DNA of 64,000 bases from an uncultured bacterium (GCA_947383145.1 CANDCH010000001.1:1-64000), one strand, 5' to 3'. Counted from the first letter of the stretch, positions 25,469-33,593 are shown. Numbers and translations: made by a program. The notes: generated by a model from the sequence alone, not told the origin.

Positions 25469-26410
25469 TCACCGCCCGTCGATCCGCGGGTCCATCACCC
25501 GGTAGAGCAGGTCGGCCAGGAAGTTGCACCCCACCACCGCCGCCGCCAGCAGCACCACGATGGCCTGGACCACCGGGTAGTCCCGGTTGCCGATGGACGA
25601 GATTAGAATGCGGCCCAGGCCGGGTATGCCGAACACCTGCTCCACCACGATGGACCCCGCCATGATGTCTCCGGCGGCCATGGCCAGAAAGGTCACCACC
25701 GGGATCATGGCGTTGCGCAGCACGTGCCGCCGCAGGGCGGAGCCCCGGCTGTTCCCCTTGCTGTAGGCGGTGCGGATGTAGTCCTGGTTCAGCTCCCCCA
25801 GAATGGCCCCCCGGAGGAGCTTCACCGTCATGGCGCTCTTGGGCAGGGCCACCGCCAGGGCGGGGAACAGCATGAAGCGCAGGTGGGGCCACAGGCCGTC
25901 CTTCAGGGGGACGTACTCCGGCTCGAACCAGCGCAGCACCAGGGCGAAGAGGTACATCAGCCCGATGCCCAGCACAAAGTTGGGCACGGACATGGCGACC
26001 TGGGTGAGCACGGTAACGGCACGGTCCACAATTCCGCCGGGCCGCCGGGCGGCGATGAGCCCCAGCGGCAGAGAGATGACCGCGATCAGTCCGAAGGACA
26101 CCGCCGACAGCACCAGGGTCACCCCAAGCTTATCCGACAGCAGCTGGGCCACCGTCATGTCGTACTTGTAGGACTGGCCGAAATCTCCGGCGATAAAGGC
26201 GGTGAGCCAGCTCCAATACCGCTGCCATACGGGCAGGTCCAGCCCGTGCCGGGCGCGGAAGGCGGCAATCTGCTCATCGGTGGCCTCCACCCCCAGCACG
26301 GAGCCGGTGGGGTCTCCGGGGATGACGGAGAAGGCGGCGAAGGCCAGCGCGCTCACCAGCAGCAGGGTGCCCAGAAGGAGCAGCGTCCGCTTCAGCAAGG
26401 CCTTTCCCAT
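25469..26410 (-). CDS. ABC transporter permease (DppB/OppB-like)
   Basis: 313 residues. Start at 26410 has GGAAGG upstream; the longer reading frame to 26488 is rejected. N-terminal helix LLLLGTLLLVSALAFAAFSVIPGDP with the FxxxxxPGDP pattern of the family, the conserved RHGLDLPVWQRYWSWL segment, and EAA-type loop YIRTAYSKGNSRGSALRRHVLRNAMIPVVTF. Six membrane helices expected. Forms the translocation pore with the DppC-like subunit. Confidence 0.93.
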   Translation of the reverse strand: MGKALLKRTLLLLGTLLLVSALAFAAFSVIPGDPTGSVLGVEATDEQIAAFRARHGLDLPVWQRYWSWLTAFIAGDFGQSYKYDMTVAQLLSDKLGVTLVLSAVSFGLIAVISLPLGLIAARRPGGIVDRAVTVLTQVAMSVPNFVLGIGLMYLFALVLRWFEPEYVPLKDGLWPHLRFMLFPALAVALPKSAMTVKLLRGAILGELNQDYIRTAYSKGNSRGSALRRHVLRNAMIPVVTFLAMAAGDIMAGSIVVEQVFGIPGLGRILISSIGNRDYPVVQAIVVLLAAAVVGCNFLADLLYRVMDPRIDGR

Positions 26411-26495
26411 GGGGTAAACCTTCCTTTCTTTACAGAACCTTTGAAAACGGGGCGGAGCCGCCTCCCGGGCGGCCCCGCCCCGTCCCATTTTCCGC

Positions 26496-28094
26496 TTACC
26501 CGCGGCTGACCGCCGCCATGTCGATGACGTAGGTGGGATAGAAGGTGAAGCCCTTCAGCGAGGGATCGGTCACCGTCAGCTCGCAGGCGTCCTGAATCCA
26601 CAGGCTGGCCGCCCGCTCGTTGAGGATCTCCTGGGCCCGCCGGTACAGCGCCGTCTGCTCCTCCTCATCGGTGGACGCCATGGCCCGGGCCATCACATCG
26701 TCGTACTCCGGGTCGCTGAAGGCGATGAAGTTCTTGCGGTTATCGCTCATGTAGCGCACCAGCATCTCCCGGGCGGTCATGTCGTCGGCGGCGATGCCGC
26801 ACACCGTGGACTGGTAGTTCCGGCCCCGGTACACGTCGTCCACCCAGGTCTGCCACTCCACGGGGACCAGCTCGGCGGTGATGCCCGCCGCCTTGAGCTG
26901 CTCGATGAGCACCTGGGCGGTGTCCATGTGCTGGGCGTAGTTGGAGGGGGCGGTGATGGTCATGGAGAACCCGTCGGGATAGCCCGCCTGGGCCAGCAGG
27001 CTTTTGGCCTTCTCCACGTCCTGCCGGTAGTTTTCCGCCAGCTCGGGCATGAAGTACTGCTTCTGATTGGGGTACATGCTGGTGCCGGTGGCCACCCCCG
27101 CGCCGGAGCAAACGAAGTCAATGATCGCGTCCACATCGATGGCGTAGTACATGGCCTGACGGACCAGCTCGCTGTCGAAGGGCTCCACGGCGTTGTTCAG
27201 ATACAGGGCCTGGACAATGTTCATGGTGTTCTGGTGGACGGTGAAGCCGTCCTCCACCTCGGCCAGCAGGGTGTTGGGCAGGTGGACCACCATGTCCAGG
27301 GCGCCGCTCTTCAGGCCGATGACCAGGGCGTTCACATCCGGATGGATCTTGAAGGTCACCTGGTCCAGCTTGGCGGCCCTCTCCCGGTTCCAGTAGCCCT
27401 CGTACCGCTCCATCACCAGGCTGTCCTGGGGAACGTAGGAGGCGAACCGGAAGGGGCCGGTGCCCACCATGGACTGGGTGATGGAGGGGCCGGAGCCGTC
27501 GGGAATGACGGCGGCGGTGAGGGCGTTGAGGAATTCGGTGCTGGGCTCGGCCAGCTCGACGACCACATGGCCCCCGTCGGGAGCGGAAATTTTGGAGACA
27601 TTGGAAAACGCCGAGACCAGAGGCGTTCCATCGTTCTCCGATCCGGCGCAGCGTTCCAGGGAATAGACCACATCCTCGACGGTGACGGCCTCTCCGTTGT
27701 GGAACGTCACGCCCTCCCGCAGGGTGAAGGCGTACGTTTTTCCATCCTCAGAGATCTCATAGTCACTGGCGACGGCCGGAACCACCGAGCCGTCGGGGCT
27801 GGCCTTCACCAGTCCCTCGAAGATGTTGAACAGCACCTCGCGGACGCCGGCCGTGGCGGCCAGCTGTGGGTCGAGGTTGCTCAAATCCTGTGCGATACCT
27901 ACCGTGACTGAGTTCCCTTTGGGTAACTCGCCCGATTGTGCAGCGGACGCCTCGCTCCCGCTGTCGCTCACATTCACGCCCGCCGGGGCGGAAGAGGTGG
28001 GCTGCGTGTCTCCCGTACTGCATCCGTACAGTGAAACCGCCAGCATGGCAAGTGCGGCCAGCAGCAAAAGGGCCCGTTTCCTGAGCTTGGGCAT
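26496..28094 (-). CDS. Substrate-binding lipoprotein of the peptide/nickel ABC importer (SBP_bac_5)
   Basis: 532 residues, first gene of the operon. The start at 28094 (MPKLRKRALLLLAALAMLAV) has GGAAG upstream. Lipobox SLYGCS near residue 25 gives lipid anchoring outside the membrane. Ser-rich linker, then SBP_bac_5 fold: VTVGIAQDLSNLDPQLAATAGVREVLFNIFEGL, the family marker YAFTLREGVTFHNGEAVTVEDVVYSLER, and LYLNNAVEPFDSELVRQAMYYAIDVD. These proteins bind peptides, nickel chelates or opines; ligand not predictable. Promoter and palindrome lie upstream. Confidence 0.94.
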   Translation of the reverse strand: MPKLRKRALLLLAALAMLAVSLYGCSTGDTQPTSSAPAGVNVSDSGSEASAAQSGELPKGNSVTVGIAQDLSNLDPQLAATAGVREVLFNIFEGLVKASPDGSVVPAVASDYEISEDGKTYAFTLREGVTFHNGEAVTVEDVVYSLERCAGSENDGTPLVSAFSNVSKISAPDGGHVVVELAEPSTEFLNALTAAVIPDGSGPSITQSMVGTGPFRFASYVPQDSLVMERYEGYWNRERAAKLDQVTFKIHPDVNALVIGLKSGALDMVVHLPNTLLAEVEDGFTVHQNTMNIVQALYLNNAVEPFDSELVRQAMYYAIDVDAIIDFVCSGAGVATGTSMYPNQKQYFMPELAENYRQDVEKAKSLLAQAGYPDGFSMTITAPSNYAQHMDTAQVLIEQLKAAGITAELVPVEWQTWVDDVYRGRNYQSTVCGIAADDMTAREMLVRYMSDNRKNFIAFSDPEYDDVMARAMASTDEEEQTALYRRAQEILNERAASLWIQDACELTVTDPSLKGFTFYPTYVIDMAAVSRG

Positions 28095-28122
28095 TTTGCT
28101 TCTTCCTTTCCTGCATTTCTCG

Positions 28123-28175
28123 CAACTGTATTCAGTTGTCGGGGTCCATTGTAACATACTCCCGCGAAATTGCAA
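28123..28175 (-). promoter_or_regulatory. Promoter and palindrome of the peptide/nickel ABC operon
   Basis: On the minus strand: TTGCAA (28175-28170), 16-bp spacer, TACAAT (28153-28148). A palindrome CAACTG-TATT-CAGTTG at 28123-28138 starts a few bases downstream of the likely transcription start, a position suited to a repressor operator. Confidence 0.65.
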
Positions 28176-28186
28176 GAGAAAATTTT

Positions 28187-28210
28187 GCAGGGGCCCCTGG
28201 GGGCCCCTGC
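28187..28210 (-). terminator. Hairpin after the radical-SAM gene
   Basis: GCAGGGGCCCC / TG / GGGGCCCCTGC, 15 bases past the gene's stop. On the minus strand it is followed by AAAATTTT, so it is a plausible terminator. Confidence 0.6.
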
Positions 28211-28224
28211 CGGCGGGCGGACGC

Positions 28225-29619
28225 TCAGCCCGCCTGTTTATGCTGAACGCGGGCCTGCCCGCAGCTCTCACAGCCGCCCCCGCACGCCCACAGCCGCCGG
28301 GCCGTCCCGTCCCAGGCGGCGGCGTAGCCGTCGCACTTGCCGCACAGGTGCTCCACGGTCTCCGGGGACTGCATATCGGTGGACTTTGCGCCTGTTCTGG
28401 CCACCATCTCCCGCAGCTTCTCCGGGTTTTCCAGCATGGGGCAGGGCTTCAGATGATTTTCGTTGAAGGGCTGGCCGTCGTGGTAGGCCATGAACATGGG
28501 GGAGCGCAGGCAGTCCAGCAGGGACTTCTCCCGGATGTTGGAGTCGGAGTAATGGACAAACACGCAGGGGTCCACGTCCCCGTTGGCGTTGATGTGGAGG
28601 TAGCGCCGCCCCCCGGCGATGCAGCCCCCCACATATTCCCCGTCGTTCTGGAAGTCGATGAGAAACAGGGGCTTGGTCCTGCGGTAGGCCCGGATACGGC
28701 CGTACATCTGCTCCCGCTGCTCCGCCGTGGGCATCAGCCCGGGCACGGCGTCGTTGCCCACCGGCATATAGTGGAAGTACCAGGCGAACTTGGCCCCCCA
28801 CTCCACCAGCTGGTCCACAAACTCCTCCGAGCTGATGGAGTCCAGGTTGGCGCTGGTGTAGCAGCAGGAGGTGCCGAAGGGCAGCTTGCGCTCCTTCAAG
28901 ATCTCCATGGCCTTGCGCACCTTCTGGAACACGCCCTCTCCCCGGCGGCCGTCGGTGGCCTCCTCGAAGCCCTCCACGCTGATGGCGGGGACAAAGTTCT
29001 TCACCCGCAGCATCTGGTCGGCGAAATTCTCGTCGATGAGGGTGGCGTTGGTAAAGCAGAGGAATTCGCAGTCGCTGTGCTTGTTGCACAGGGCGATGAG
29101 GTCGTCCCTGCGGACCATGGGCTCGCCGCCGGTGTAGATGTAGATATACACCCCCAGCTTTTTGCCCTGGGTGATGATGCCGTCGATCTCGTCGAAGGTG
29201 AGGTTCAGCCGGTTGCCGTACTCCGCCGCCCAGCAGCCGGTGCAGTGGAGGTTGCAGGCGGAGGTGGGGTCCAGCAGAATGGCCCAGGGGATGTTGCAGC
29301 CGTAGCGCTCCCGGGCCTCCTCCTGGACGGTCCAGCCGATGAGGTTGCCGTTGAGCATGAAGTTCTCGAAGAAGGTTCTGCGCACCCCGCCGTCGATGTC
29401 CGTCCACATGGAGCGGATCAGCCTGTACCAATTGTTGTCCGGGTTCTCGATCACCCTGCGGAAGGCCGAGCGCTGGGTGGGGAAGCTGTTGGGGCCGTCT
29501 CCGGCGAACCGGTCCACCCAGTCCATCAGCTTGGGGATGTTGGCGTCCGGGTCCTTGTCCAGATAGCCGTACAGGGCGCGGAAGCCCGCCCGTTTCACAC
29601 TGTTCATCATGGTCATCAT
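28225..29619 (-). CDS. Radical SAM protein with SPASM-like C-terminal Cys region
   Basis: 464 residues. AAAGGAAC precedes the ATG at 29619. The cluster motif CNLHCTGC is at residues 122-129, followed by YTGGEPMVRRDD for SAM binding. The C-terminal half has GGCIAGGRRYLHINANGDVDPC, typical of SPASM-type auxiliary cluster domains, then more Cys (CPM, CGKCDGY, CGGGCESCGQ). An unusual N-terminal helical domain of about 100 residues precedes the barrel. Members with this layout modify peptides or proteins or act in cofactor synthesis, but no small peptide substrate gene was seen beside it. A TetR regulator lies directly upstream on the same strand and a large palindrome covers the promoter. Specific function unknown. 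Confidence 0.85.
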   Translation of the reverse strand: MMTMMNSVKRAGFRALYGYLDKDPDANIPKLMDWVDRFAGDGPNSFPTQRSAFRRVIENPDNNWYRLIRSMWTDIDGGVRRTFFENFMLNGNLIGWTVQEEARERYGCNIPWAILLDPTSACNLHCTGCWAAEYGNRLNLTFDEIDGIITQGKKLGVYIYIYTGGEPMVRRDDLIALCNKHSDCEFLCFTNATLIDENFADQMLRVKNFVPAISVEGFEEATDGRRGEGVFQKVRKAMEILKERKLPFGTSCCYTSANLDSISSEEFVDQLVEWGAKFAWYFHYMPVGNDAVPGLMPTAEQREQMYGRIRAYRRTKPLFLIDFQNDGEYVGGCIAGGRRYLHINANGDVDPCVFVHYSDSNIREKSLLDCLRSPMFMAYHDGQPFNENHLKPCPMLENPEKLREMVARTGAKSTDMQSPETVEHLCGKCDGYAAAWDGTARRLWACGGGCESCGQARVQHKQAG

Positions 29620-29692
29620 TTACACGTTCCTTTCTGTCTCACGGTGTGTTCTTTTGTGTTCAGCGCCATGATACCTCCGGCCGCGGGCAGTT

Positions 29693-29747
29693 TCCATAGA
29701 CAGGGAGAAGGGCCTTGTCAAAGTTTTGACAAGGCCCTTCTCCCTGT
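29693..29747 (-). promoter_or_regulatory. Promoter covered by a 48-bp perfect palindrome (probable TetR operator)
   Basis: Two perfect 23-bp arms (29700-29722 and 29725-29747) around GT; inner core TTGTCAAA-GT-TTTGACAA. The minus-strand promoter of the radical-SAM gene lies in it: TTGACA (29721-29716), 17-bp spacer, TATGGA (29698-29693). Placement over -35 and spacer is what a repressor operator would look like, and a TetR gene is adjacent. It could also be a terminator for the TetR gene, though no T-run follows. Confidence 0.65.
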
Positions 29748-29783
29748 AAAATATTGCCGGATTATGGAACATTTTCGGCGGCG

Positions 29784-30344
29784 TCACCTCTTGTTTTTCT
29801 GGGCCAGCCGCTCCAGCGTGGCGTCCAGGCTTCCCTCCATAATGATGTAGAAGTCGTCCAGCCTGTCGATTACGGCGGAGGGCATTCCACGCTCCACCCA
29901 ACTGAGCAGAATGCTCACCAGCCCCTGGGTCAGGATTTCCGTCATGAATACCACCTGATCCTCCGTCACGGCGTACCGCACCGCCGCCGCCCGCACCCGG
30001 TCTGAGACCAGCGGCATGGCCCACCGGCGCACATGGTGCTCCACATAGCTGCGCTCATAGGCCCGGTACACGTTGAGCACCAGGGTGCGGTACTCCCGCA
30101 GCAGGGTTACGGTGCGCTCCACTGCCGACTTCCAGTCCCCCTGGGCCTCCACCCCCAGTTCGCCGGTCATCTGCTGAATGGCGTAGTCCACCACGCCGTA
30201 CAGGTCGGAGAAGTGGTAATAAAAGGCCTGCCGGGAGATGCCGCACTTCTCCACCAGCTCGGTGACGGTGATATCGTCCAGCCGCTTGGTTTGGAGCAGC
30301 TCCGCCAGGGCGGTCAGGATTTGGCGTTTGGTAGACTTAGGCAC
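29784..30344 (-). CDS. TetR/AcrR-family transcriptional regulator (DhaS-like)
   Basis: 186 residues. GTG start at 30344 with GAGGAAG upstream; an ATG two bases earlier is out of frame. N-terminal helix-turn-helix: QILTALAELLQTKRLDDITVTELVEKCGISRQAFYYHFSDLYGVVDY, a standard TetR DNA-binding domain. The C-terminal domain (YERSYVEHHVRRWAMPLVSDRV, then TEDQVVFMTEILTQGLVSILLSWVERGMPS) is like that of DhaS-type regulators. Likely represses the downstream radical-SAM gene through the large palindrome between them. Ligand unknown. Confidence 0.9.
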   Translation of the reverse strand: MPKSTKRQILTALAELLQTKRLDDITVTELVEKCGISRQAFYYHFSDLYGVVDYAIQQMTGELGVEAQGDWKSAVERTVTLLREYRTLVLNVYRAYERSYVEHHVRRWAMPLVSDRVRAAAVRYAVTEDQVVFMTEILTQGLVSILLSWVERGMPSAVIDRLDDFYIIMEGSLDATLERLAQKNKR

Positions 30345-30374
30345 ATCGCTTCCTCTTTTCTAAGATTTTGAAAC

Positions 30375-30403
30375 ATTATACCGATTTTTGGCGGGGGACG
30401 CAA
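30375..30403 (-). promoter_or_regulatory. Promoter of the TetR regulator
   Basis: On the minus strand TTGCGT (30403-30398), 17-bp spacer, TATAAT (30380-30375). Just outside it, at 30415-30437, lies TTGACA-N12-TGTCAA, which shares half-site sequence with the large palindrome at 29700-29747. Confidence 0.75.
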
Positions 30404-30483
30404 GGCGCGGATTTTGACACCCTGCGGATTCTGTCAAGGAATAATTTTTCCAGGCCGCGGCAAACTGAGCCGGGGTGAATCTG

Positions 30484-30849
30484 ATGGACGAGAAAAAACG
30501 CAGAACAATGTGGTATGCCCTGGCGGGGGCCGCCGCCGGGGTGGTCAACGGCTTTTTCGGCGGGGGCGGCGGCCAGGTGCTGGTGCCCCTGCTGGCGGGG
30601 AAGTGCGGCCTGAGCCAGCGGGAGGCCTTCGCCACCTCGGTGGCGGTCATCGCGCCGCTGTGCGCCCTGTCCGCCGCCGTCTACTGGTTCCGGGGACAGC
30701 TGGACCTGGCCCTGGCCCTGCCCTATCTCGCCGGCGGGCTGATCGGAGGCTTCGTGGGGGGCAGGGTGTTTCAGCGGATGTCCATGGTCTGGCTGCGCCG
30801 GGGCTTCGCCCTGCTCATCCTGTACGGCGGAGTGAGGGCGTTTTTATGA
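30484..30849 (+). CDS. Half-size TSUP (TauE/SafE) membrane protein, first half
   Basis: 121 residues, four membrane helices. It matches one repeat of the TauE/SafE (PF01925) sulfite/sulfonate exporter-type family: WYALAGAAAGVVNGFFGGGGGQVLVPLLAGKCGLSQREAFATSVAVI, with the Gly-rich NGFFGGGGG start, then LPYLAGGLIGGFVGGRVFQRMS. Normal family members have two such repeats in about 250 residues. Here the second repeat is a separate gene overlapping by 4 bases (ATGA), so the two probably form a heterodimer. Start at 30484 is preferred over GTG at 30475. Substrate unknown. Confidence 0.85.
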   Translation: MDEKKRRTMWYALAGAAAGVVNGFFGGGGGQVLVPLLAGKCGLSQREAFATSVAVIAPLCALSAAVYWFRGQLDLALALPYLAGGLIGGFVGGRVFQRMSMVWLRRGFALLILYGGVRAFL

Positions 30850-31205
30850 GAGACTGGCTCATCGCCGCCCTGGCCGGGGCGGCCGCCGGGGTGCTGTCCG
30901 GCTTCGGGGTGGGGGGCGGTTCCCTGCTGCTCATCTACATGACCAGCGTCAAGGAGATCCCCCAGGCCCTGGCCCAGGGGGTGAATCTGCTCTACTTTCT
31001 GCCCACCGCCGCCACCGCCCTCCCCTCCCACTTCAAAAACGGCGTGGTGGAGAAAAAGGCGCTCCTCCCCGCCATCGCCGCCGGGCTTGCCTGCTCCGCC
31101 CTCACCGCCTGGGCCGCCACCGCCCTGGACGTGGGGCTGCTGAAAAAATGCTTCGGGGCCTTCCTCCTCCTCATCGGCCTGCGGGAATTGTTCCGCTCCG
31201 GATAA
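30846..31205 (+). CDS. Half-size TSUP (TauE/SafE) membrane protein, second half
   Basis: 119 residues, four helices. Repeats the pattern of its partner: LIAALAGAAAGVLSGFGVGGGSLLLIYMTSVKEIPQALAQGVNLLYFLP, then KKALLPAIAAGLACSALTAWAATALD and KCFGAFLLLIGLREL. ATG at 30846 overlaps the preceding stop (ATGA), giving translational coupling and probably equal amounts of the two halves. The reading frame carries no sign that the pair arose by a recent frameshift: each half has its own complete N- and C-terminal ends. Confidence 0.85.
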   Translation: MRDWLIAALAGAAAGVLSGFGVGGGSLLLIYMTSVKEIPQALAQGVNLLYFLPTAATALPSHFKNGVVEKKALLPAIAAGLACSALTAWAATALDVGLLKKCFGAFLLLIGLRELFRSG

Positions 31206-31211
31206 TTGTGC

Positions 31212-31276
31212 TTGCCTTTCCGGCCCAGCTGTGATAATATGCTGTCTGCCGGACCGGCCCTCTCTGCCGGTCCGGC
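31212..31276 (+). promoter_or_regulatory. Promoter and leader dyad of the ZIP transporter
   Basis: TTGCCT (31212-31217), 17-bp spacer, TAATAT (31235-31240). A perfect dyad GCCGGACCGGC / 7 bases / GCCGGTCCGGC at 31248-31276 begins at about the transcription start, so it is either an operator or a leader hairpin. Confidence 0.6.
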
Positions 31277-31301
31277 AAATTACGTTTAGGAGCGCATTTA
31301 C

Positions 31302-32081
31302 ATGAATCCCATCCTGTTTGTCGTGCTTTTGACCGCCGCCACCGGCGTGGGCGGACTGGCGCTGGGGGGCGTGCTGGCCGTCCTGCTCAAGCGGGAGTCT
31401 CCCCGGGGAACCAGCCTGCTGCTCAGCTTCACCGCCGGACTGATGCTGGCCATTGTGGCGCTGGACATGGTGCCCGAGGCCGTGGAGGCCTCTCCCTGGC
31501 TGCCCATGACGCCGCTGGTGCTGGTGGCGGGCTTTGCGGCGACGTACCTGCTCAACTGCTGGATCGACAAGAGCGCCCATCACGAGGACAAGAACAACCC
31601 CCGCCACTGCGCCTGCGGCCACCACGACCTGCACACCGCGGGCATCGTGCTGGCGGCGGCGGTGGCCCTGCACAACGTGCCGGTGGGCATGGCGGTGGGT
31701 GCGTCGGTGGCGGTGGAGGGCATCTGCCTGGCCAGCGTGCTGACGGCGGCCACCATCGGCCTGCACAACCTCCCCGAGGGCATGAGCATCGCCATTCCCC
31801 TGCTCCACGACGGCTCTAGGCCCTGGAGCGCCACCGCCGTGGCGGCGCTGTCCGGCCTGCCCACGGTACTGGGGGCGCTGGCCGGCTACTTTGTGGGCAG
31901 CGGGGCCCCCGCCGCCCTGGCCGCCGCCCTGGCCCTGGCCGGAGGCGCCATGCTGTACGTGGTGTTCTTCGAGCTTCTGCCCGAGTCCGCTCTCCAGTGG
32001 AAATCCCGCTGGCCTATCCTGGCCACCGTGCTGGGCTTCGCCCTGGGCGTCCTTCTGATCTTCGCCCACGGGCGCCACTGA
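31302..32081 (+). CDS. ZIP-family metal transporter
   Basis: 259 residues, about eight membrane helices. TAGGAGCG precedes the ATG at 31302. A cytoplasmic His/Cys-rich loop (SAHHEDKNNPRHCACGHHDLH, about residues 92-112) is typical of ZIP metal sensing. Helix IV contains LHNVPVGMAVG and helix V GLHNLPEGMSI, the diagnostic HNxPEG site for divalent metal (Zn, Mn or Fe) passage. Import of zinc or related metals is the known family role; the actual ion is not fixed by sequence. Confidence 0.93.
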   Translation: MNPILFVVLLTAATGVGGLALGGVLAVLLKRESPRGTSLLLSFTAGLMLAIVALDMVPEAVEASPWLPMTPLVLVAGFAATYLLNCWIDKSAHHEDKNNPRHCACGHHDLHTAGIVLAAAVALHNVPVGMAVGASVAVEGICLASVLTAATIGLHNLPEGMSIAIPLLHDGSRPWSATAVAALSGLPTVLGALAGYFVGSGAPAALAAALALAGGAMLYVVFFELLPESALQWKSRWPILATVLGFALGVLLIFAHGRH

Positions 32082-32084
32082 GCG

Positions 32085-32118
32085 AAAAAACCGGCGTCCT
32101 CCCGGACGCCGGTTTTTT
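32085..32118. terminator. Bidirectional intrinsic terminator
   Basis: AAAAAACCGGCGTCC / TCCC / GGACGCCGGTTTTTT lies between the ZIP gene and the convergent membrane-protein gene. A and T runs suit both strands. Confidence 0.95.
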
Positions 32119-32124
32119 ACGCGG

Positions 32125-32895
32125 TTACATCATTTTCACCGTAAAGAACACCGCCTGGGCAAACAGCCAGCCCACCAGCACATAAAGCAGGTAGTGGCCC
32201 ATCGCCGGGCCCAGGGCAAGGGCGGCTGCCATCGCCGCCGCCGTGACGGCGCAGGTGAGCCAGGTCATCAGATAGCTGGATTCCGGGGGCAGCACCCGGA
32301 GTCCGCCCAGCCGGCCGTCGTTCTTCCGCAGCGCAAAGGCCAGCCCCGCCGCCGCGGCCAGCAGGACAAGCCCCCCCGCGAAGCAGGCGGTGACAAAGGT
32401 GGGGTGGTCCATGTAATACCGCCCCTGGAGCCAGATGGCCAGCAGCCCGCCGCCGGTGAGAATGGCATTGTAGAAGAAGGGCCGCTGGTAGAGGAAGAAA
32501 ATCAGAATCAGCACAGCGGCAGCGGCGGGCAGCATCATAAGCAGGCGCACGCCGTCGTCAAAGAAGAACCGGCAGAGCAGCGACACCACCCACAGCCCGG
32601 CAGATGCACAGCCGACGGCGGCGGGCAGCAGGATACGCTTCCCGTTCCGGGCGCTGAACACCCCCCAGACCGCGCAGCCCACGGCGACGACCGCCCCGGC
32701 AATGGTGAAAATCTCAAAAAATGTGAGCAGCGCTTTGGACACGGCGCCGCCCCAGCGCATCACCACATAGGCTTGCTGCAACAGCAGGAACAGCAGCTCC
32801 ACGGCCACGGCGCCCGCCAGCCACAGGAGCATCCGGTTAAAAATCCGATCCTCTTCGCTGTTCCGGCGCTCCCGTTTTCCCTTCTCAAACATCAT
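32125..32895 (-). CDS. Polytopic membrane protein of unknown function
   Basis: 256 residues, not recognised. A charged N terminus (MMFEKGKRERRNSEEDRIFNR) is followed by seven hydrophobic segments, e.g. LLWLAGAVAVELLFLLLQQAYVV, FFEIFTIAGAVVAVGCAVWGVF, LMMLPAAAAVLILIFFLY and LYVLVGWLFAQAVFFTVKMM. No catalytic motif was found. AAAGGACTG lies upstream of the paired ATGs at 32895 and 32892. Monocistronic, between terminators. Confidence 0.75.
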   Translation of the reverse strand: MMFEKGKRERRNSEEDRIFNRMLLWLAGAVAVELLFLLLQQAYVVMRWGGAVSKALLTFFEIFTIAGAVVAVGCAVWGVFSARNGKRILLPAAVGCASAGLWVVSLLCRFFFDDGVRLLMMLPAAAAVLILIFFLYQRPFFYNAILTGGGLLAIWLQGRYYMDHPTFVTACFAGGLVLLAAAAGLAFALRKNDGRLGGLRVLPPESSYLMTWLTCAVTAAAMAAALALGPAMGHYLLYVLVGWLFAQAVFFTVKMM

Positions 32896-33153
32896 TGAAT
32901 CAGTCCTTTATCGTCGTTGGCGCGCCCTGGGCGCGGCCTGTTTTTTGTGCAGCCCGGCGGCGCGGGGCCCTCCGCCCCGGCATCGAACAGCTAATAGTAT
33001 AACAGATACTTCCCCGCTTTGCAACCACAAAAATCGACGGCCCCCGCAAGTTTTCCCCTTTTCTCCGGGGAAAAAACCTGATATACTGGGAAAGAGGAGA
33101 AGCCGCCGGCTCCTCCCGCCCAAAAAGGGACCATTTGGAAAGGAGTTTTAAAC

Positions 33154-33546
33154 ATGACCGATCAAGCCCTGGTGGATCTGGCCTTCTCCATGCTGGAGCG
33201 CTCCTACGTGCCCTACTCCCGCTTCCCGGTGGGCGCCGCCCTGCTGTGCCCCGACGGCGCGGCGTTCACCGGCTGCAACGTGGAAAACGCCGCCTACGGC
33301 TCCTGCATCTGCGCCGAGCGCACCGCCCTGGTCAAGGCCGTCAGCGAGGGGCGCAGGCAGTTCGCCGCCCTGGCCGTGGCGGGCAGAGGCGGGGATTACT
33401 GCTGGCCCTGCGGCGCGTGCCGCCAGATGCTCTATGAGTTTGCCCCGGACCTGACGGTGCTGGTGGCGCGGGGAGACGGCGCCTATGTCAAAACCACCCT
33501 GAGGGAGCTTCTGCCCCACGGCTTCGGCCCCGCCTCCCTGAAGTGA
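33154..33546 (+). CDS. cdd: Cytidine deaminase
   Basis: 130 residues, homotetrameric-type enzyme converting cytidine and deoxycytidine to uridine forms in pyrimidine salvage. Zinc site: Cys53 and catalytic Glu55 in CICAERTALV, with Cys86 and Cys89 in CWPCGACRQML; substrate-binding segment GCNVENAAYGS is intact. AAAGGAG precedes the ATG at 33154. A TATACT -10-like element is seen near 33082. Monocistronic with a strong terminator after it. Confidence 0.96.
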   Translation: MTDQALVDLAFSMLERSYVPYSRFPVGAALLCPDGAAFTGCNVENAAYGSCICAERTALVKAVSEGRRQFAALAVAGRGGDYCWPCGACRQMLYEFAPDLTVLVARGDGAYVKTTLRELLPHGFGPASLK

Positions 33547-33556
33547 ACAGAGCCAA

Positions 33557-33593
33557 ACGGGCCCGCACGGCGTGCGGGCCCGTCCTCCTTTTT
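33557..33593 (+). terminator. Intrinsic terminator after cdd
   Basis: ACGGGCCCGCAC / GGC / GTGCGGGCCCGT followed by CCTCCTTTTT. Strong 12-bp stem. Confidence 0.92.

Noticed and set aside
30484-31205. TSUP pair as a frameshifted single gene
   Set aside because: ATGA overlap, a start codon in the right place and complete termini on both halves point to a real gene pair; a sequencing error cannot be excluded but is less likely.
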